Shown here piece after piece: positions 33,001-46,050 of a DNA stretch of 64,000 nt. Source of the stretch: Berberis thunbergii (Eukaryota > Streptophyta > Magnoliopsida > Ranunculales > Berberidaceae); NCBI GenBank assembly GCA_003290165.1, contig QNQO01010749.1:114168-178167 (forward strand), read 5' to 3'. The notes under the pieces were generated by a model. That model did not search any database, had not been told where the DNA came from, and saw only the letters and a list, made by a program, of their open reading frames with translations. How positions within the stretch are numbered: the stretch's first letter is position 1; each line of letters starts with the position of its first letter. The position numbers and the translations under genes are program-made.

Positions 33001-36000
33001 CCTGTCAGTGATGCTTACCCTCTGTGGCTGACATCAGTCATCTGTGAAATCTGGTTCGCTCTGTCTTGGCTCTTGGATCAGTTTCCAAAATGGATGCCCA
33101 TCAATCGTGAAACTTACCTGGATAGGCTTGCACTGAGGTTGGTTGACTTGAATTTTCATACTGATGCTTACCATTATTATTATAGGGCTATATAGAGTAC
33201 TCCCTTGATACTGATTTTAATTTGACAGATTTGATCGGGAAGGCGAGCCTTCTCAGTTGGCTCCAATCGATGTTTTTGTTAGTACAGTGGATCCTCTCAA
33301 AGAGCCTCCTCTTGTGACAGCTAACACCGTGTTGTCCATACTTTCTGTGGATTATCCTGTTGACAAAGTCTCATGCTATGTTTCTGACGATGGATCTGCA
33401 ATGTTGACATTTGAATCTCTCACTGAAACTTCAGAGTTTGCAAGGAAGTGGGTACCTTTCTGTAAGAAGCACAGTATTGAGCCTAGAGCTCCTGAGTTCT
33501 ACTTTGCCCAGAAGATAGATTACTTGAAGGATAAGATACAGCCTTCTTTTGTGAAAGAGCGCAGGGCAATGAAGGTAAGCAAGAAGCTGTGTGATAGCTT
33601 TCAGTGACTTAATTAAATGGCAGTTGCTCTATATTTTATTGATTGACATGTGAAAGGAAACATTAATAGCTGTTGGAGCCACTTGTTGATGGTTCTAGAA
33701 ACATCCTTAGCTTGAGAATGTATTTTAGGTTCTTTCAGTTGTGATTCCGTCAGCCATTTTCCAGTGAATTATATTTAATACGGAATAGATAGTGACTGAT
33801 CAAGTAGAAATGTGAGACATGCTGACTGCCATAAAGCTGATAAGAATTTTATTGAAAGCACATTTGCATGTGTGATAGGTAGGTATGATATGTTACCTGT
33901 CATGATTCCTTGAAAATGCAATGTCCTAGATAGTTCAGTTGTTTTTTGAACAATTGGGGTCTATTAACCTTTGTTCCAGAGCTATAATGAAAATAAACAA
34001 TCAAGGCCTAGATTCATGGATCAGGTGTTTGTAATGCGTTCCTTGGCTGGTTTATGGGATTATACCTTATGCCAGAAGAAACTCTATCATCTATTAGTCT
34101 GGATTAGGGACTAGTCTTGGAAGCAGTGTATGACTTCAGAAGTATGTTTTCCTGTGCTACATATTTGGATCCATACTAGATTTTATGTATTTATTTTGTA
34201 TAAAATCTTTTCACCCTACTTTGATTACTCAAACTGCCATTTTATTTCAGAGGGAATATGAAGAGTTCAAGGTACGAATCAACGCCCTTGTAGCCAAGGC
34301 ACAAAAAATGCCTGAAGAAGGTTGGACAATGCAAGATGGGACTCCTTGGCCCGGAAATAACCCGAGGGATCACCCTGGAATGATCCAGGTAAATTTTTAC
34401 ATTTCTTCACGTTTTGGTACTTTTTCTTTGAAGGGAGCAAGTTGATAATTTGGGAAGACTGGTAATAGCGTACAGCTGGATCAAAAGCCCCCGACCTTCT
34501 GAAATATATCAATACTTTTATTTATTTAGTTGATGGTCCAAACTTGTTTAGAAACTCAAAACATGTGGCCAAAAATTTTCCTTCACCTTTCTATATTTAT
34601 CAAAGTGAAATGAGACTTTTTGAGTGTACTTATGTTTCTGTTACTGGAAAATCAATTACAGGTCTTCTTAGGCCATAGTGGAGGGCTTGATACAGATGGT
34701 AATGAGCTGCCTCGACTTGTATATGTTTCACGTGAAAAGCGACCAGGATTCCAACATCATAAGAAAGCTGGAGCAATGAATGCTTTGGTTTGTTCCTTTG
34801 GCTGTTGAAGTTGATATTTATTTTGAATGTGTGATATGTCTTTACCTTTAATTGCTGCCCTTCCCATCAATCTGTATCAGACAGTTGGGAAAGTAGCAGT
34901 TTTAGTGGTGATATCTAATTGTATTATCTCATCAACCTGAGTATCTAACTTCACTGCTTGGCTCCTGATTTCATTGGATATGGAGATCAACCTTTGCATT
35001 CCCATGTATAAGTCGTCTTCGTTTCCCCGTACACTCATACTCACAAATATTGTTTGGTTTGATGTGTTTTATCCAGATTAGAGTATCAGCTGTTCTTACC
35101 AACGGCGCTTATCTTCTAAATGTTGATTGTGATCACTACTTCAATAACAGCAAAGCTCTTCGAGAAGCAATGTGTTTCATGATGGATCCAGCATATGGAA
35201 AGAAAACCTGCTATGTTCAGTTCCCGCAACGATTTGATGGCATTGATCTTCATGATAGATATGCTAACAGAAACATTGTTTTCTTTGATGTATGTTCCTT
35301 AATATTTTCCTCAACCATTTCTGATTATGTGCAAGTGAGTTCTATTGGAAATCATAGTTTAATATTGTCCCTGTACCTTGCAGATCAATTTGAAAGGGTT
35401 GGATGGCTTACAGGGTCCAGTTTATGTGGGAACGGGATGTTGTTTTAACAGGCAGGCACTATATGGATATGATCCAGTCTTAAGTGAGGCTGATTTGGAG
35501 CCAAACGTAATTGTGAAGAGTTGTTGCGGTTCAAGAAAGAAGGGAAAGAGTGGCAATAAGAAGTACATGGATAGTAAGAAGCGTGAGATGAGAAGAACTG
35601 AATCTACGGTTCCTATTTTCAACATGGAAGACATTGAAGAGGGTGTAGAAGGTAGGCTTGTTTCTTTTCTTTTTTTGTCTCAATCTCAGATGTTCAAAAA
35701 AGATCTAACACAAATCGACTACACAATTGTCTACGTTTTGGCTTGATAGAACCATGCATTAGATTGTGTATCAAAGTTTCTTGTAATTCACTGAAGATAA
35801 CATGCAAACCATTTCCGCTCATCTTTTCCAGGCTACGACGATGAGAGAACACTTCTTATGTCTCAAAAGAGCTTAGAGAAGAGATTCGGCCAGTCCCCAG
35901 TTTTTATTGCATCAACCTTCATGGAGCAAGGAGGTATTCCACAATCAACCAATCCCGCTTCTCTATTGAAAGAAGCCATTCATGTCATTAGCTGTGGTTA

Positions 36001-38499
36001 CGAGGACAAATCCGAATGGGGCAAAGAGGTGAGTTGAAATAACATTTAGCACGGAGCATGATTTATGAGGTTGTTTTGTCAGATCTATGTTTTGAATAGG
36101 TTTTGACTAATCATTTTCTCTTAAATAGATTGGCTGGATCTATGGTTCTGTGACGGAAGATATTTTAACTGGATTCAAGATGCATGCTCGAGGATGGATA
36201 TCGATCTATTGCATGCCTCCTCGTCCCGCATTCAAGGGTTCTGCCCCAATCAATCTTTCAGATCGTCTGAATCAGGTTCTTCGGTGGGCTTTGGGATCTA
36301 TTGAGATTTTGCTGAGTAGGCATTGCCCCATATGGTATGGTTATTCTGGAAGACTGAAGCTGTTGGAAAGAGTGGCTTACATTAACACCATTGTCTATCC
36401 ACTTACCTCCATTCCACTTCTTGCCTATTGTGTACTTCCTGCAGTCTGTCTTCTCACTGGAAAATTTATTATTCCTGAGGTCAGTTAAAATTTGTTTATG
36501 CACATTTTCATGCTTTCTTAATACGACCCTATTGCTATTGTATGTATGGTGTATATATGTTCGTAAATGGTTATCACTATCAATGTTTTGTTGAGGATGT
36601 GTATTGAATAGGGATGACAACGAGGTGGATTGGGGCGGATTTGGGCAAATCCATCTCCGCCCCGCTGAAGATCAAGGATCCCCAAATCCGCCCCGAATAT
36701 CCGTTTATACAAAATTCTAAAAACCATAACTGATCCGAACGGATTGATGGATATTCGCCTCGCCCGAATATCCGTTTGAAAAGGAAAAAAAAACACGTCT
36801 TCTCAACATCACCAGTAAGAAATCCATACAAAAATTACAACAAAAATTCAACATCAATACCAGATCAGTAACACTAGTAAAGAAAATCATACAAAAAATA
36901 CAGCAAAAAATCGAAACCCATTAGTAATGGGACTGGTTACATGATGTAAAGATCATATAACAGAGATCCTTGATCTTGATCTTGATCTCAGATCCATATG
37001 CTCATTATCTTCAGATCTAAAGATCTCATTATCTACACATCTCTGTCCCTTCACAAACTTTGAAGGAACAGGTGGTCGGTGCTACCGCAGGGGTAGAGGT
37101 GTTAGTGGCCTTTTTGGTCTTTGTTGTAGTAGTCGGTACCTCGTTCATTGGTTTTGACGAAATTGTTTTGCCACCTCTTCCTCATTATCTGATGATTCGT
37201 CCTCGTCCAAATCAACTTCTCCATTCGACGAATCATCTTGGCGATTGGAGGTGCATCTGTTGACTCCAACTCCTCTTCGACAGGCCGCCTGGAAGCCATG
37301 AGATAGAGACAGAAGAATACAGTGGTTTTGGAACTGAACTGCTATGGCTTTGTTGTGAAAGGATATCCGATGGTTTTAGTAAAAATGAATTCTTTCATCA
37401 ATGTCAGGGTTAGATTTTTTTGCTTTTTAATGGGCCATGGTTATTTTTGTAATTTTACATAAATGGATATCCGTGGGGCGGATATGGTTAAATCCGTATC
37501 CGTTCCAAATAATTGATGGATGTTGTTTGGATATCCGTATTCGCCCCGAAATCCGTTTTAGGCATATCCAAAGTACTAAATGAGTTCCGCTCCACATTAT
37601 TGACCCAAGTGGATGGTCAGAAAATTTCAGACTCTTTGCTCAAAAGTGACCTCCCTGAAATACATTATATTCATGTATAAATTTCAACATGCTCATTTTA
37701 CTCAATTTGTCTCTGCTTCTTGATGTCCTTGCCCTGGAATAATACATTTTGAACAACCCTTTAAAAAAAAAAAAACTATTTATTCTTTAAAACGTTTGCT
37801 AAGATGTTACCTCTAACCACTATTTATGTTGCATAATAAAAACATTGCTTCTGTAATTTGACTACCTTAACAACCCTTGTGACTTGGTGAACTTGTCTGA
37901 ATTTGCAGATAAGCAACTTTGCTAGTATGTGGTTCATTCTGCTTTTTGTTTCCATCTTTGCAACTGGAATACTGGAGCTCAGATGGAGTGGAGTTGGGAT
38001 TGATGATTGGTGGAGAAACGAACAATTTTGGGTCATTGGTGGTACATCGGCACATCTCTTTGCTGTCTTCCAAGGGTTGTTGAAGGTGCTTGCTGGCATT
38101 GATACCAATTTCACTGTCACATCCAAGGCATCTGATGAAGAAGGGGATTTTTCAGAGTTGTACGTGTTCAAGTGGACGTCATTGATCATTCCTCCAACCA
38201 CTATTCTCATCATCAACTTTGTGGGAATTGTGGCAGGCGTTTCATATGCAATAAATAGTGGATATCAATCATGGGGTCCCCTATTTGGGAAGCTTTTCTT
38301 TGCTATATGGGTGATAGTCCATCTGTATCCATTCTTGAAGGGTTTGTTGGGTCGACAAAACCGTACTCCAACAATTGTCATTGTGTGGTCAGTCCTACTT
38401 GCTTCCATCTTTTCATTGCTGTGGGTGCGAATTGATCCCTTCACTTCCGACGCTCAAAAAGCAGCTGCAAGAGGACAACAATGTGGCATCACTTGCTAA
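30014..38499 (+). CDS. CESA1: Cellulose synthase A catalytic subunit, CESA1 clade
   Basis: Plasma-membrane glucosyltransferase that uses UDP-glucose to make cellulose for the primary wall, as one subunit type of the rosette complex. Fourteen exons join in frame to 1081 aa: 30014-30094, 30970-31165, 31289-31461, 32290-32401, 32514-32700, 32871-33137, 33229-33574, 34251-34388, 34662-34787, 35077-35289, 35384-35651, 35832-36028, 36129-36479, 37909-38499. The start [12 protein letters not shown] matches the family. Residues 39-84 form the RING-type zinc finger (CQIC, CNEC, CRAC, CPQC). DDG is at 392-394, DCD at 559-561, TED at 777-779 and QVLRW at 817-821. Two membrane spans lie near 265-330 and a further group after about 850. 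The N-terminal and acidic linker sequence and the length of 1081 fit CESA1 rather than CESA3 or CESA6. It looks intact. Confidence 0.95.
31853..32150 (-). mobile_element. Possible antisense SINE/LINE tail in CESA intron 3
   Basis: A run of more than 20 T at 31853-31874 followed by GAGGTAAAGTAAAAAG looks like the reversed poly-A tail of a retroposed element. I could not find a second copy of the flanking ATTACATCATCG, so the left limit is firmer than the right. Confidence 0.35.
36609..37572. mobile_element. hAT-like element in CESA intron 13
   Basis: The left end TAGGGATGACAA, followed by GGGGCGGAT and GGATATTCG/ATATCCG words, and the right part with the same words (GGATATCCG, CGCCCCGAAATCCG at 37455-37565), indicate a hAT-type element with repeated subterminal motifs. 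The right terminal repeat is not visible. A minus-strand frame at 37102-37299 ([13 protein letters not shown]) may be a leftover of its coding region. Intron 13 is the longest of the gene, consistent with insertion. Confidence 0.5.
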
Positions 38500-39500
38500 T
38501 TTTCTCTTCATCCGTCAAGGTAATTCAACACCTCCCCATTTTTTGGTGGCCCTTGTGTATATAGCAAAATTTGAGAATATATCGTTGAGGACCAAGCAAT
38601 GTATCATGTACTTTCAACACACGAGAAGTATGGAGGCCGAGGATGTTAAAGAGTCCATTATGTTTGTTTAATTTGTTCCTTGAAAAGTGTTTGTGGATCT
38701 AAGTGTTGTTTAGTCCTTAAGGTGTTGTTTAGGGAGGCGTCATCAGAGTTTCGTTTCTTTACACTTGTGTTGTATTTGATGATAGAACTTACACAGGGAT
38801 AATACAAGAATTGTCTATATTCAAACATGTCTGAAAATGTTGGGGAGTCTGATGAGACTGTAAAACATAATGTATAATTTATTTTAATTTGTTTTTATTT
38901 ATAGTGAAACAGAAGTTATGTTCTAATATTTCTTGTTTGATATGTATCAATCTTTGGTACGTATTCAGTTAATGTAGTGCTTAAATGTATTTTTTTTGCC
39001 TGGAATTTTGGTCTACCAGAGGCTGGATGGGGATGATGCCAGTCCTTTTAAAATCATGTTTTGTAGATGAAAATCGGAAAAGGATCTGGTGCTGGGTTAT
39101 AGTCACATGAAAAATGATCAGAGGGGTGAGGGTGACAATCCTGCGAGCTGCAAGATATATTGGGACATTTTGAGTACTAGCATAGATGGGTAGCATGAAG
39201 ATAAGTTGTGAATCTTTCAACACATACTCGAAAACAAAAGTAGAGTATGGTTACACAGCTCTCAGTGAAAGTTGTCCTTTTGAAGAATTTTGCTTTCATA
39301 ACCAGTAATGATAATCGTCATGATGAAGAACATTCGAAATTTACTTTTTAGTATCGTTTGCAATCAGAAAAGTTGGCATGCTCAACACTCCAGTATCTCC
39401 ATTGAACTTGCATCAAACATAAATTTTCCTTGCCCCTGCTTAATATTCTTGGAGTGGAAGACAAATAACGTCTCCCCCATTATGTTTAGCTAAAAGATTA
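38500..39500 (+). other. 3' UTR and downstream flank of the CESA gene
   Basis: The 3' UTR probably spans about 38500-38900. AATGTATAATTTATTTTAATTTG near 38869 is AT-rich and could serve in polyadenylation. No further gene is seen to 39500. Confidence 0.4.
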
Positions 39501-40689
39501 GAGGTTTTATTATTATTATTATTTTTTTAAACTTACCCACTAAAATAAATAGTTTAATCAGGATTATTCTCTAAAAGATATCATATTGCATATGACCTCT
39601 TGAACTAGCAATCCACATCCATCAACCGTTACTGCCCTCACATGCCTATTTTATGTGAAAAAATGCCCTTAAGGCCATTTCACGTGATTCACACGCCGGA
39701 CTCATTTGATGAGAAATAGTTTGATTTGGACCATTCACCAAAAAGGTAATCCACGTGGACGATCTGGATTACTCTTTTGGACAAATAAACACATTTTAAG
39801 AATAAAAAATAGCTTGAACTTAGGGTTTCACTATACAAAGGTTAACAATACCTAGATCTAAATTATTTCATCCATGGATTTCAGTTTAGAACTCCATCAT
39901 GGAGTAAGTCGGTGATTTTTCATTTCATTTTTACATTTATGTGGACATTTGTTTAGAGTTGCAGGTCATCTTCAACCTCCCGCAGGTCTATTTAGTTTTA
40001 CAGGGCGTTCTTAAAATCAAATTTATTATATGATGTTAAATTACTGTCAGTAAATTATAATAAGGGGGTAAATATAATAAAATATGTTTGCTCTCCATGC
40101 AAATTCTATGTGAGCATTGATCATCAACACATTCATATAAGTGTAGAGTGCTCTTATATGTTTACTTTTGTCTCATAAGCATCTTCCTTGAAGATTATGA
40201 CATGCTTCAGATAAAGCTCTTATTTGAGAGATAAAGGGGTGGTACCTCGGGTACAAAAAAATTGATTGACAATCACAAGAAGAAGATGGGGAGTTTGTTA
40301 TCCATGGTTCAAATGATGAGTTTGTCACAATTGAGGGATCAAATGGAGATTAGTGAAGGGTGAGAATATTTGCTTCATATTATAATTAGAGATAATGGGA
40401 ACTGATAGGGACTATGTGTGCATGCAGCGGTGACTATGATTAATCAGAGACCAATATGGGCAGAGTAAGTAACATTTCGAATTCATACTAAATTTTACAC
40501 CTTACACTTCATTACTAACAACTTTAGTCAAAGCTTCAAAAACTGGATCCTGAAGTTCAGACACAACTCCACATACAACTTCATTGAAGAGTATCACATG
40601 GTCAATCATAGACCAACTAGGCAGACTAAGTGACATAACAACTACTAACTTTACGTCATGTTTGATTATGAATGTTTCTGATATGAAGT

Positions 40690-41130
40690 GTGTATGTTGC
40701 AGGTATTGCAACCTTTATCACTCTGTTAGAGCTTATGTGGAAGCATATTCAAGAGGTATCATCAACATCCCAATCATGAGAGTGTGGCCTGAAGTAAGTA
40801 CATTTGATGATGTTGATCTATTTCTGAGCATCATGAGTGTTACCCATGATGATTTTCATCTTACATGCACCATACTTTATGTTAACCCTTCTAACTAAGA
40901 GGTCACCGGGGAGATCTAGAACTCAGAGAATATTGGATGAGGATGAAGAAGGTCTCACTCAGATAGAGGCAAGAGTTTGCAGGAAATGTGGGATGGATAG
41001 ACACAATGTGAGGATTTGCAAGAATTTTTCCAAAGAGCAGACTGAAGGTGCACCAATAACCTATGTATTAAGAGTGAAAAGGGCAAGGAACAATAGGCCA
41101 AGGGGTTCCAAAACTGCTGGAAGGGGTAAA
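40690..41130 (+). pseudogene. MULE transposase C-terminal remnant
   Basis: Two blocks resemble the end of plant MuDR-type transposases. YHSVRAYVEAYSRGI with MRVWPE (about 40715-40796) corresponds to the tail after the SWIM zinc finger. Then KRSPGRSRTQRILDEDEE and CRKCGMDRHNVRIC (about 40896-41025) correspond to the basic linker and zinc knuckle. A GTAAGT donor at 40797 and an AG at about 40900 would join them by splicing. The catalytic domain was not found upstream. A short inverted match (CATCTTCAACCTC at 39967 and its complement near 41970) may be decayed termini. Confidence 0.55.
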
Positions 41131-41485
41131 GGTAGAAATATTGAAGCTCAACCAAATATAGGAACAATTCCACAGAGGCCCAATGCTCAACCAGAGGGTC
41201 CTATTGTTCCAGAGAGACATTGTACAATCTACAATATACACTGCACCCTTTGCACTAGTTGCATCCTTCACAAGACAGAGTTTTCAAAAAGGTGTGGGAC
41301 CTCCTCCAATCAGGAGTAGAGGCAAATGCATGGGCATAGGAAGGGCAAAAGCAGAAGGAGATCAGACATGTAAATATGGACTGAATTATTTGGGAGTGCA
41401 CCATTTCTTGGTTGAGTGCAACAATGGAATGTATGTGACAGGATGTACCAAACAACACTTTAAAGACTTTAATTGTTTTATTTAG

Positions 41486-42700
41486 GACATGGTAGATACC
41501 TATGTTGAGATGTGGTTGAAACCACTTTTTTTTTTTTTTTTGATTTAGGTGCTTTGTTAATGGCTTGACAAGATATTAGAGCCACTCTTTGTATGACAAT
41601 GTAGTTTTTGCTAAACATGATGTACCTTTGGAACATGTGCTTTTGAATGTTGGTTGCAACAATGTGCATTTGTATGTATGTAGCTTTGCAACGAGGTTCA
41701 TTTCACACAAGTTTATGTGTAGGTTTATCAATCCATATGCATTCGCATTTTGTTGCCTTGCATATAGATTGAAAGCCTTGCATTAGTTGTCAGTACTTGC
41801 ATTTACAAAGTTGCCATCATGAGTGAGCTCATCACAATGCTCTGTTTTTACATATAATAAAGTTTTTCAACATCACCCCCTAAAGCCAAATGTTGGCAGT
41901 AACTTAACCCCCTGTAATAAAGTTGAATTTAATCATCCCCCCCGGTTCAACATAGATTTAGAGCAGAAGGGTAGAGGTTGAAGATGATTTAAAACTCTTT
42001 ATATATGGATTTAAACTTGCAACTTCTTAGCCCTCAGTTCGATTTATGATTTCTCATTCATGGACGTTGATAAGATCCTTCCATTACTTGTTTGTCGCGC
42101 AAATTTTTTTTTTTTTGACTTCCCGATAGAAATAGATTTTGCTAATGAAAATGCCTATGGAAGGGAATAAAAAAAAGAGAGGGAAAGAAAATAGAAATAA
42201 GTAGAAGAAAAGAACCTCTTGCCTTGTGAACTTTCATGGAACCACTGTCTGCTGGTTAAATCGAGAGGAATCAAATGAATTTTCTTCTCCTTCCCAATAT
42301 ATACAACGACTACTTTCAATCCTAACTGTTGAAAAATATTCAAATTTGGCCGTAAGATCGAGTGGGGGTACTTTGGGCATCAAAACAATGTTCATTTGAA
42401 AACAGCTATAGTAACGGTCAATGGATGTTGACCTCTAATTCATAGGGCATCTGCAATATGACATATTTTAGGGACTAATCTTGAATACCGTATTTATTTT
42501 GGAGGGGTACGTTTAAAAAACCCAAAACTAAATGTAGTTGTTGTATAGAGTACAAGGTTTTCATGACAAAAATTGAGTTTGTTTTGGGCATCTTCTTTCT
42601 CGGCACAAAAAGTTGAAAATAAGGTTTTACTAAAATCAATCAACGGCTATATGTAAATTAAAAAAAAAAACAAATTATTTGACAGTGATTGTACCATACA
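41486..42700. other. Intergenic DNA, no gene seen
   Basis: Contains T-runs at 41527-41541 and 42108-42119, each followed by sequence like a reversed retroposon tail. No convincing coding region. Confidence 0.35.
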
Positions 42701-42761
42701 TACGTCCCTACTAACCTTATGTAAATGGTTACAAGAAGGCATACAAAGTAAACCTCAATTA

Positions 42762-42981
42762 TTGAAGAATCTAACAGTTTGCAGTATTGACATTGTGAGA
42801 GATCACTCAAGCCAACCATATAACATTAAAACACATTATCTACAACTTTCCCTTGCACTTCTGGCTCAACTTTTGCATCAGAGTTTGAGAGCAAGAGAGA
42901 TCGAGAAAGAAAGCAAGAGCAAGAGCAAGTCGCAACACAGTGTCTTCAAGGGAGCAAGAACATTAACTGGAAAGATTCAGG
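42762..42981 (+). other. Possible 5' exon of the ancestral DUF247 unit
   Basis: A stretch ending in GATTCAG|GTGACC, a fair splice donor, with a CATATAACATT word upstream and GAGAGCAAGAGAGA repeats inside. It lies just upstream of the first of three copies of a sequence that elsewhere precedes DUF247 coding DNA. A leader-exon role is inferred from position only. Confidence 0.3.
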
Positions 42982-43059
42982 TGACCTAAACATCTATTTA
43001 TTTTTTCTTAATATATTGCATTAAAAATTATTATTCTAAATTTGTTTCAATTCTGTAGT

Positions 43060-43255
43060 TTATGCACATATTTTACGATTGGCCAGGGTTTGATTCACCA
43101 TTTTAATTACCTTAAATATATATTTAAATTACTTCCCATTTACCTAAGATTGACGGTCAAGTGTAAACTGTCATGTTTAATCTCTTGAGTTTTATCGATC
43201 AATAATTATAACAGGGTGGTGGTTTTTCTGAGTATACCATACATTAAAAAACGAA
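43060..43255 (+). repeat. DUF247-unit upstream repeat, copy A
   Basis: TATGCACATATTTTACGATT through ATAACAGGGTGGTGG to ACCATACAT recurs at 45187-45390 and, interrupted, at 63250-63505. At 43890-43950 the sequence AGTATATCTACTTTAATAGCAG also recurs at the other two units. This copy has no DUF247 coding part after it. Confidence 0.75.
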
Positions 43256-43765
43256 AAAATAACCCTTTTTAATTTTTTTAAGAACTACTTAAAAATTAAT
43301 ATAGCCCAAGGTTAAATATTCTTCCAGTTGGACTTGCGTATCTATGTGTACATTGCATAAGCATTTGATAAAATTTAGCCAACAAGCAACAACTATTAGT
43401 TGCAAGACTTGATTATTTATTGAAATAATGAAGAAAGTCCACCCTTTTCCCGCTAAACATGAATTATTAATTATACCCTTACAGTTTTACCTATATAAAC
43501 TTGAATTGATGGTCTTTGTTTTAAATGATCATCATAAGCTGATGATAAGACTTAGGATCGAGGAAGATCAAACTCTTCCAAACAGCAAGCAAATTGTTAG
43601 ACCGGAGGAAGTACTACTGTCATCGGCAGTCACTGATCCAGGTGATAGCTCAACCTCTTGGTGTCTGTCTCTTCGTGGCCTTATTATAGAATAGAGTTTC
43701 TTAATTAGCTGTCTAAATGAATGTGAAAAATGGCTTATGGCGCATGTATGTTTGGATATATATAT

Positions 43766-43870
43766 ATATGGGCTTGTCTAATTGGCGAGGAAACGGGCGA
43801 GGGAGTGGGGTGCAACCCTTCATCCCCCTCGAGATGTGAGTTTTTTCCTCGCCAATTAGAATTCCCCTAT
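43766..43870. mobile_element. Mini inverted-repeat element in a TA microsatellite
   Basis: TCTAATTGGCGAGGAAA (43777-43793) and its exact complement (43844-43860) form a perfect 17-bp stem around a GC-rich loop. Both sides are (TA)n runs, consistent with insertion into TA and its duplication. Confidence 0.65.
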
Positions 43871-43949
43871 ATATATATATAAACTACCTTGTCAATGTAT
43901 TTCAGTATATCTACTTTAATAGCAGTTTTGTAATTAATTCAATGCATAT

Positions 43950-45180
43950 TAGTTTATCTGACTATAGACATGGGCGGATCTATGTGTTAGGTAAGGGGGT
44001 CAATTGTCCTATTTATCTTTCTAAAAAATTTCACTAAGTTACTCGTATTTTTTTTACATTGCCCTCTTTTAAAATTTTATGTTGCCACTCTTTATGAAAT
44101 TTTGACTTCTAACTCCACTAAAAATTAAAACAACAAATTTTTTTTTTTTAAACTCCACCATCACTAATCCCAATCTCACTCAATTTCTCTATTTTTGTTA
44201 ATATCTTTTTTTTTAATTCCCATCCTCTTTTTTTTATTTTTATTTTTAATCTCTCTCTTAATTTTTACCAACTCATTTTAATCCATTCACCCTCTACACA
44301 AGCAGAGAGCAACAAAGAAACCAGAAGAAATGTGCCATACATGGTGGGTTTGCTTCCCATGTGATCATATTCATATTAAAATTTTTAATTGGATTGGGGA
44401 CCGGCCGAGGAAATTTTACATCGTCATCATCATTGGTTTTCTTTTGTTTTGTTAAAAAAAATAAAGAAAAGAAAGAATTAGGATTATCTTACCTTAGACT
44501 CAACTATATATACTGTCCTTCTACCTGGGCCATACCGTCCTTCTACCTCAAAGCCAGAGGTCTACTCCTTGCCAACTCTCATCTTATACCACCTTGTTTG
44601 CTTCTGTTTTCTTCAAGTAAAAAATGGAATCTCTTAATTAGCTAGCTATAATTGAATTAATCATGTCATGTATATTGTTTGTATGGTTGAATTAATCATC
44701 ATCATTTTACTAAAGTCACGCAAATCTGTCCAAAAAATCTCGCCCGGAACAATGCAAGGTTCTTGCAAAAATTCGTATTGTCTTAAGCGAACAATAGTTT
44801 TTTTTGTAATTTCTAAATTTTTTTGAAGTTTACTTTGTTTTTGTGATTGAATATATTTCTGAAGTTTTCATGATATTACTTTGTTTTTCTGAAAATTTTT
44901 GGATAGGTTGCGATTTAGGGTCGATTTTTAAGGGTTTCAATTTTGAGGAAGAGGGAAGAGATTCGAGAATGAGGGAAGATTTGAATGGGAGAGGGGAGGG
45001 GAGACTTGAGTTTCGATTTGAATGAGAAAGAGAAAATTGTTGTTTATTTGTTTATATAGGTGGTGTGAGAAAGAGTGGTGGAATGTGGTGTGGGAAAAAA
45101 AATAGATGATGTGGAAGAGTTAATGGTATGAAAAAACACTTTTGATAATGTGAAGTAGTCGATGCCTTACTATTTTTTTT
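43950..45180. other. Intergenic DNA, no gene seen
   Basis: T-rich and purine-rich stretches. The short frames here (for example 44361-44645 and 44843-45025) have biased composition and resemble no family I know. Confidence 0.35.
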
Positions 45181-45186
45181 TTAAAT

Positions 45187-45390
45187 GTGACTTATGCACA
45201 TATTTTACGATTAGCCAGGGTTTGATTCATTCATTTAAATTACCTTATGTATATAGTTTTATTAAATTACTTCCCATTGACCTATACTGACGGTCAAGGG
45301 TAGATTGTCATGTTTAATATCCTGAGTTTTGTCAGATAATAATTACAACAGGGTGGTGGCTTTTACTTTTACTGAGTACCATACATCAAA
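45187..45390 (+). repeat. DUF247-unit upstream repeat, copy B
   Basis: Matches copy A (43060-43255) and copy C (63250-63505). It is the natural upstream flank of the DUF247 pseudogene at 56915, now separated from it by the viral insertion. Confidence 0.75.
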
Positions 45391-45446
45391 TAATTTTAAT
45401 GTACAAAAAAATAATCTTTTTCTTAAGAACTACTTAAAAACTAATG

Positions 45447-45466
45447 TATCAGTATATCTACTTTCA
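45447..45466. repeat. Flank duplication, left side of the viral block
   Basis: TATCAGTATATCTACTTTCA here and at 56850-56869 agree at 18 of 20 bases, on the two outer sides of the viral insertion. In copies A and C of the host unit this sequence occurs once, so it looks like a target duplication. Confidence 0.7.
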
Positions 45467-46035
45467 AAATTGACTCAGGACCTAAGTTTTCAGTTTTTAC
45501 AGGTTACAGAACTCAAAAAGAAGATGAATTAGAGGGCAGATGAAGAATACAAACAAAATCCAAAACAAATGACACCAAAAATAAATAAATAACAATAAGA
45601 TTAGCATATAAGCCATTGAAATAAAGGCGAAAAGAAGAACATAAATAACATAATATAACACCAAAAACATAAAACAATGACTAAAATCGTCATGTGTTTT
45701 TGAATAAGGGTTTTTAAGAACTATACTTTGTATTGTCCAAGAGAACACATGATCCACTTCTTAGGGTGGCTTTAGTAGTTCAACCAAGTCCAATACGATC
45801 TTTTAAGTATAGGTTTTGTAGAAGAAAAGAAAACAGAGAGAAGATATAAGAAAATATGCTTATATATTAAGAAAATAAACTGAAAATAGTACAGAGGAGA
45901 CTTACTAGTACAAGAGCTCTAGAAGAATGTACAAGAGCTGGAAGAAGAGAGGAAAGCTTACAGAGAATAAACTACGGGATACAAAACAGGAGTGGTGGTC
46001 TAAGAGAGTCTGAGTCTTACGCAAAAGACTTCTCT

Positions 46036-46050
46036 TTTTTTTATAGAAGA
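46036..46050 (-). promoter_or_regulatory. TATA-box region of the left viral copy
   Basis: The minus strand reads TTCTATAAAAAAAAGAG, between ORF2 and the primer site, where caulimovirid promoters lie. The right copy has TATAAATA at the equivalent place (56264-56271). Confidence 0.6.
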
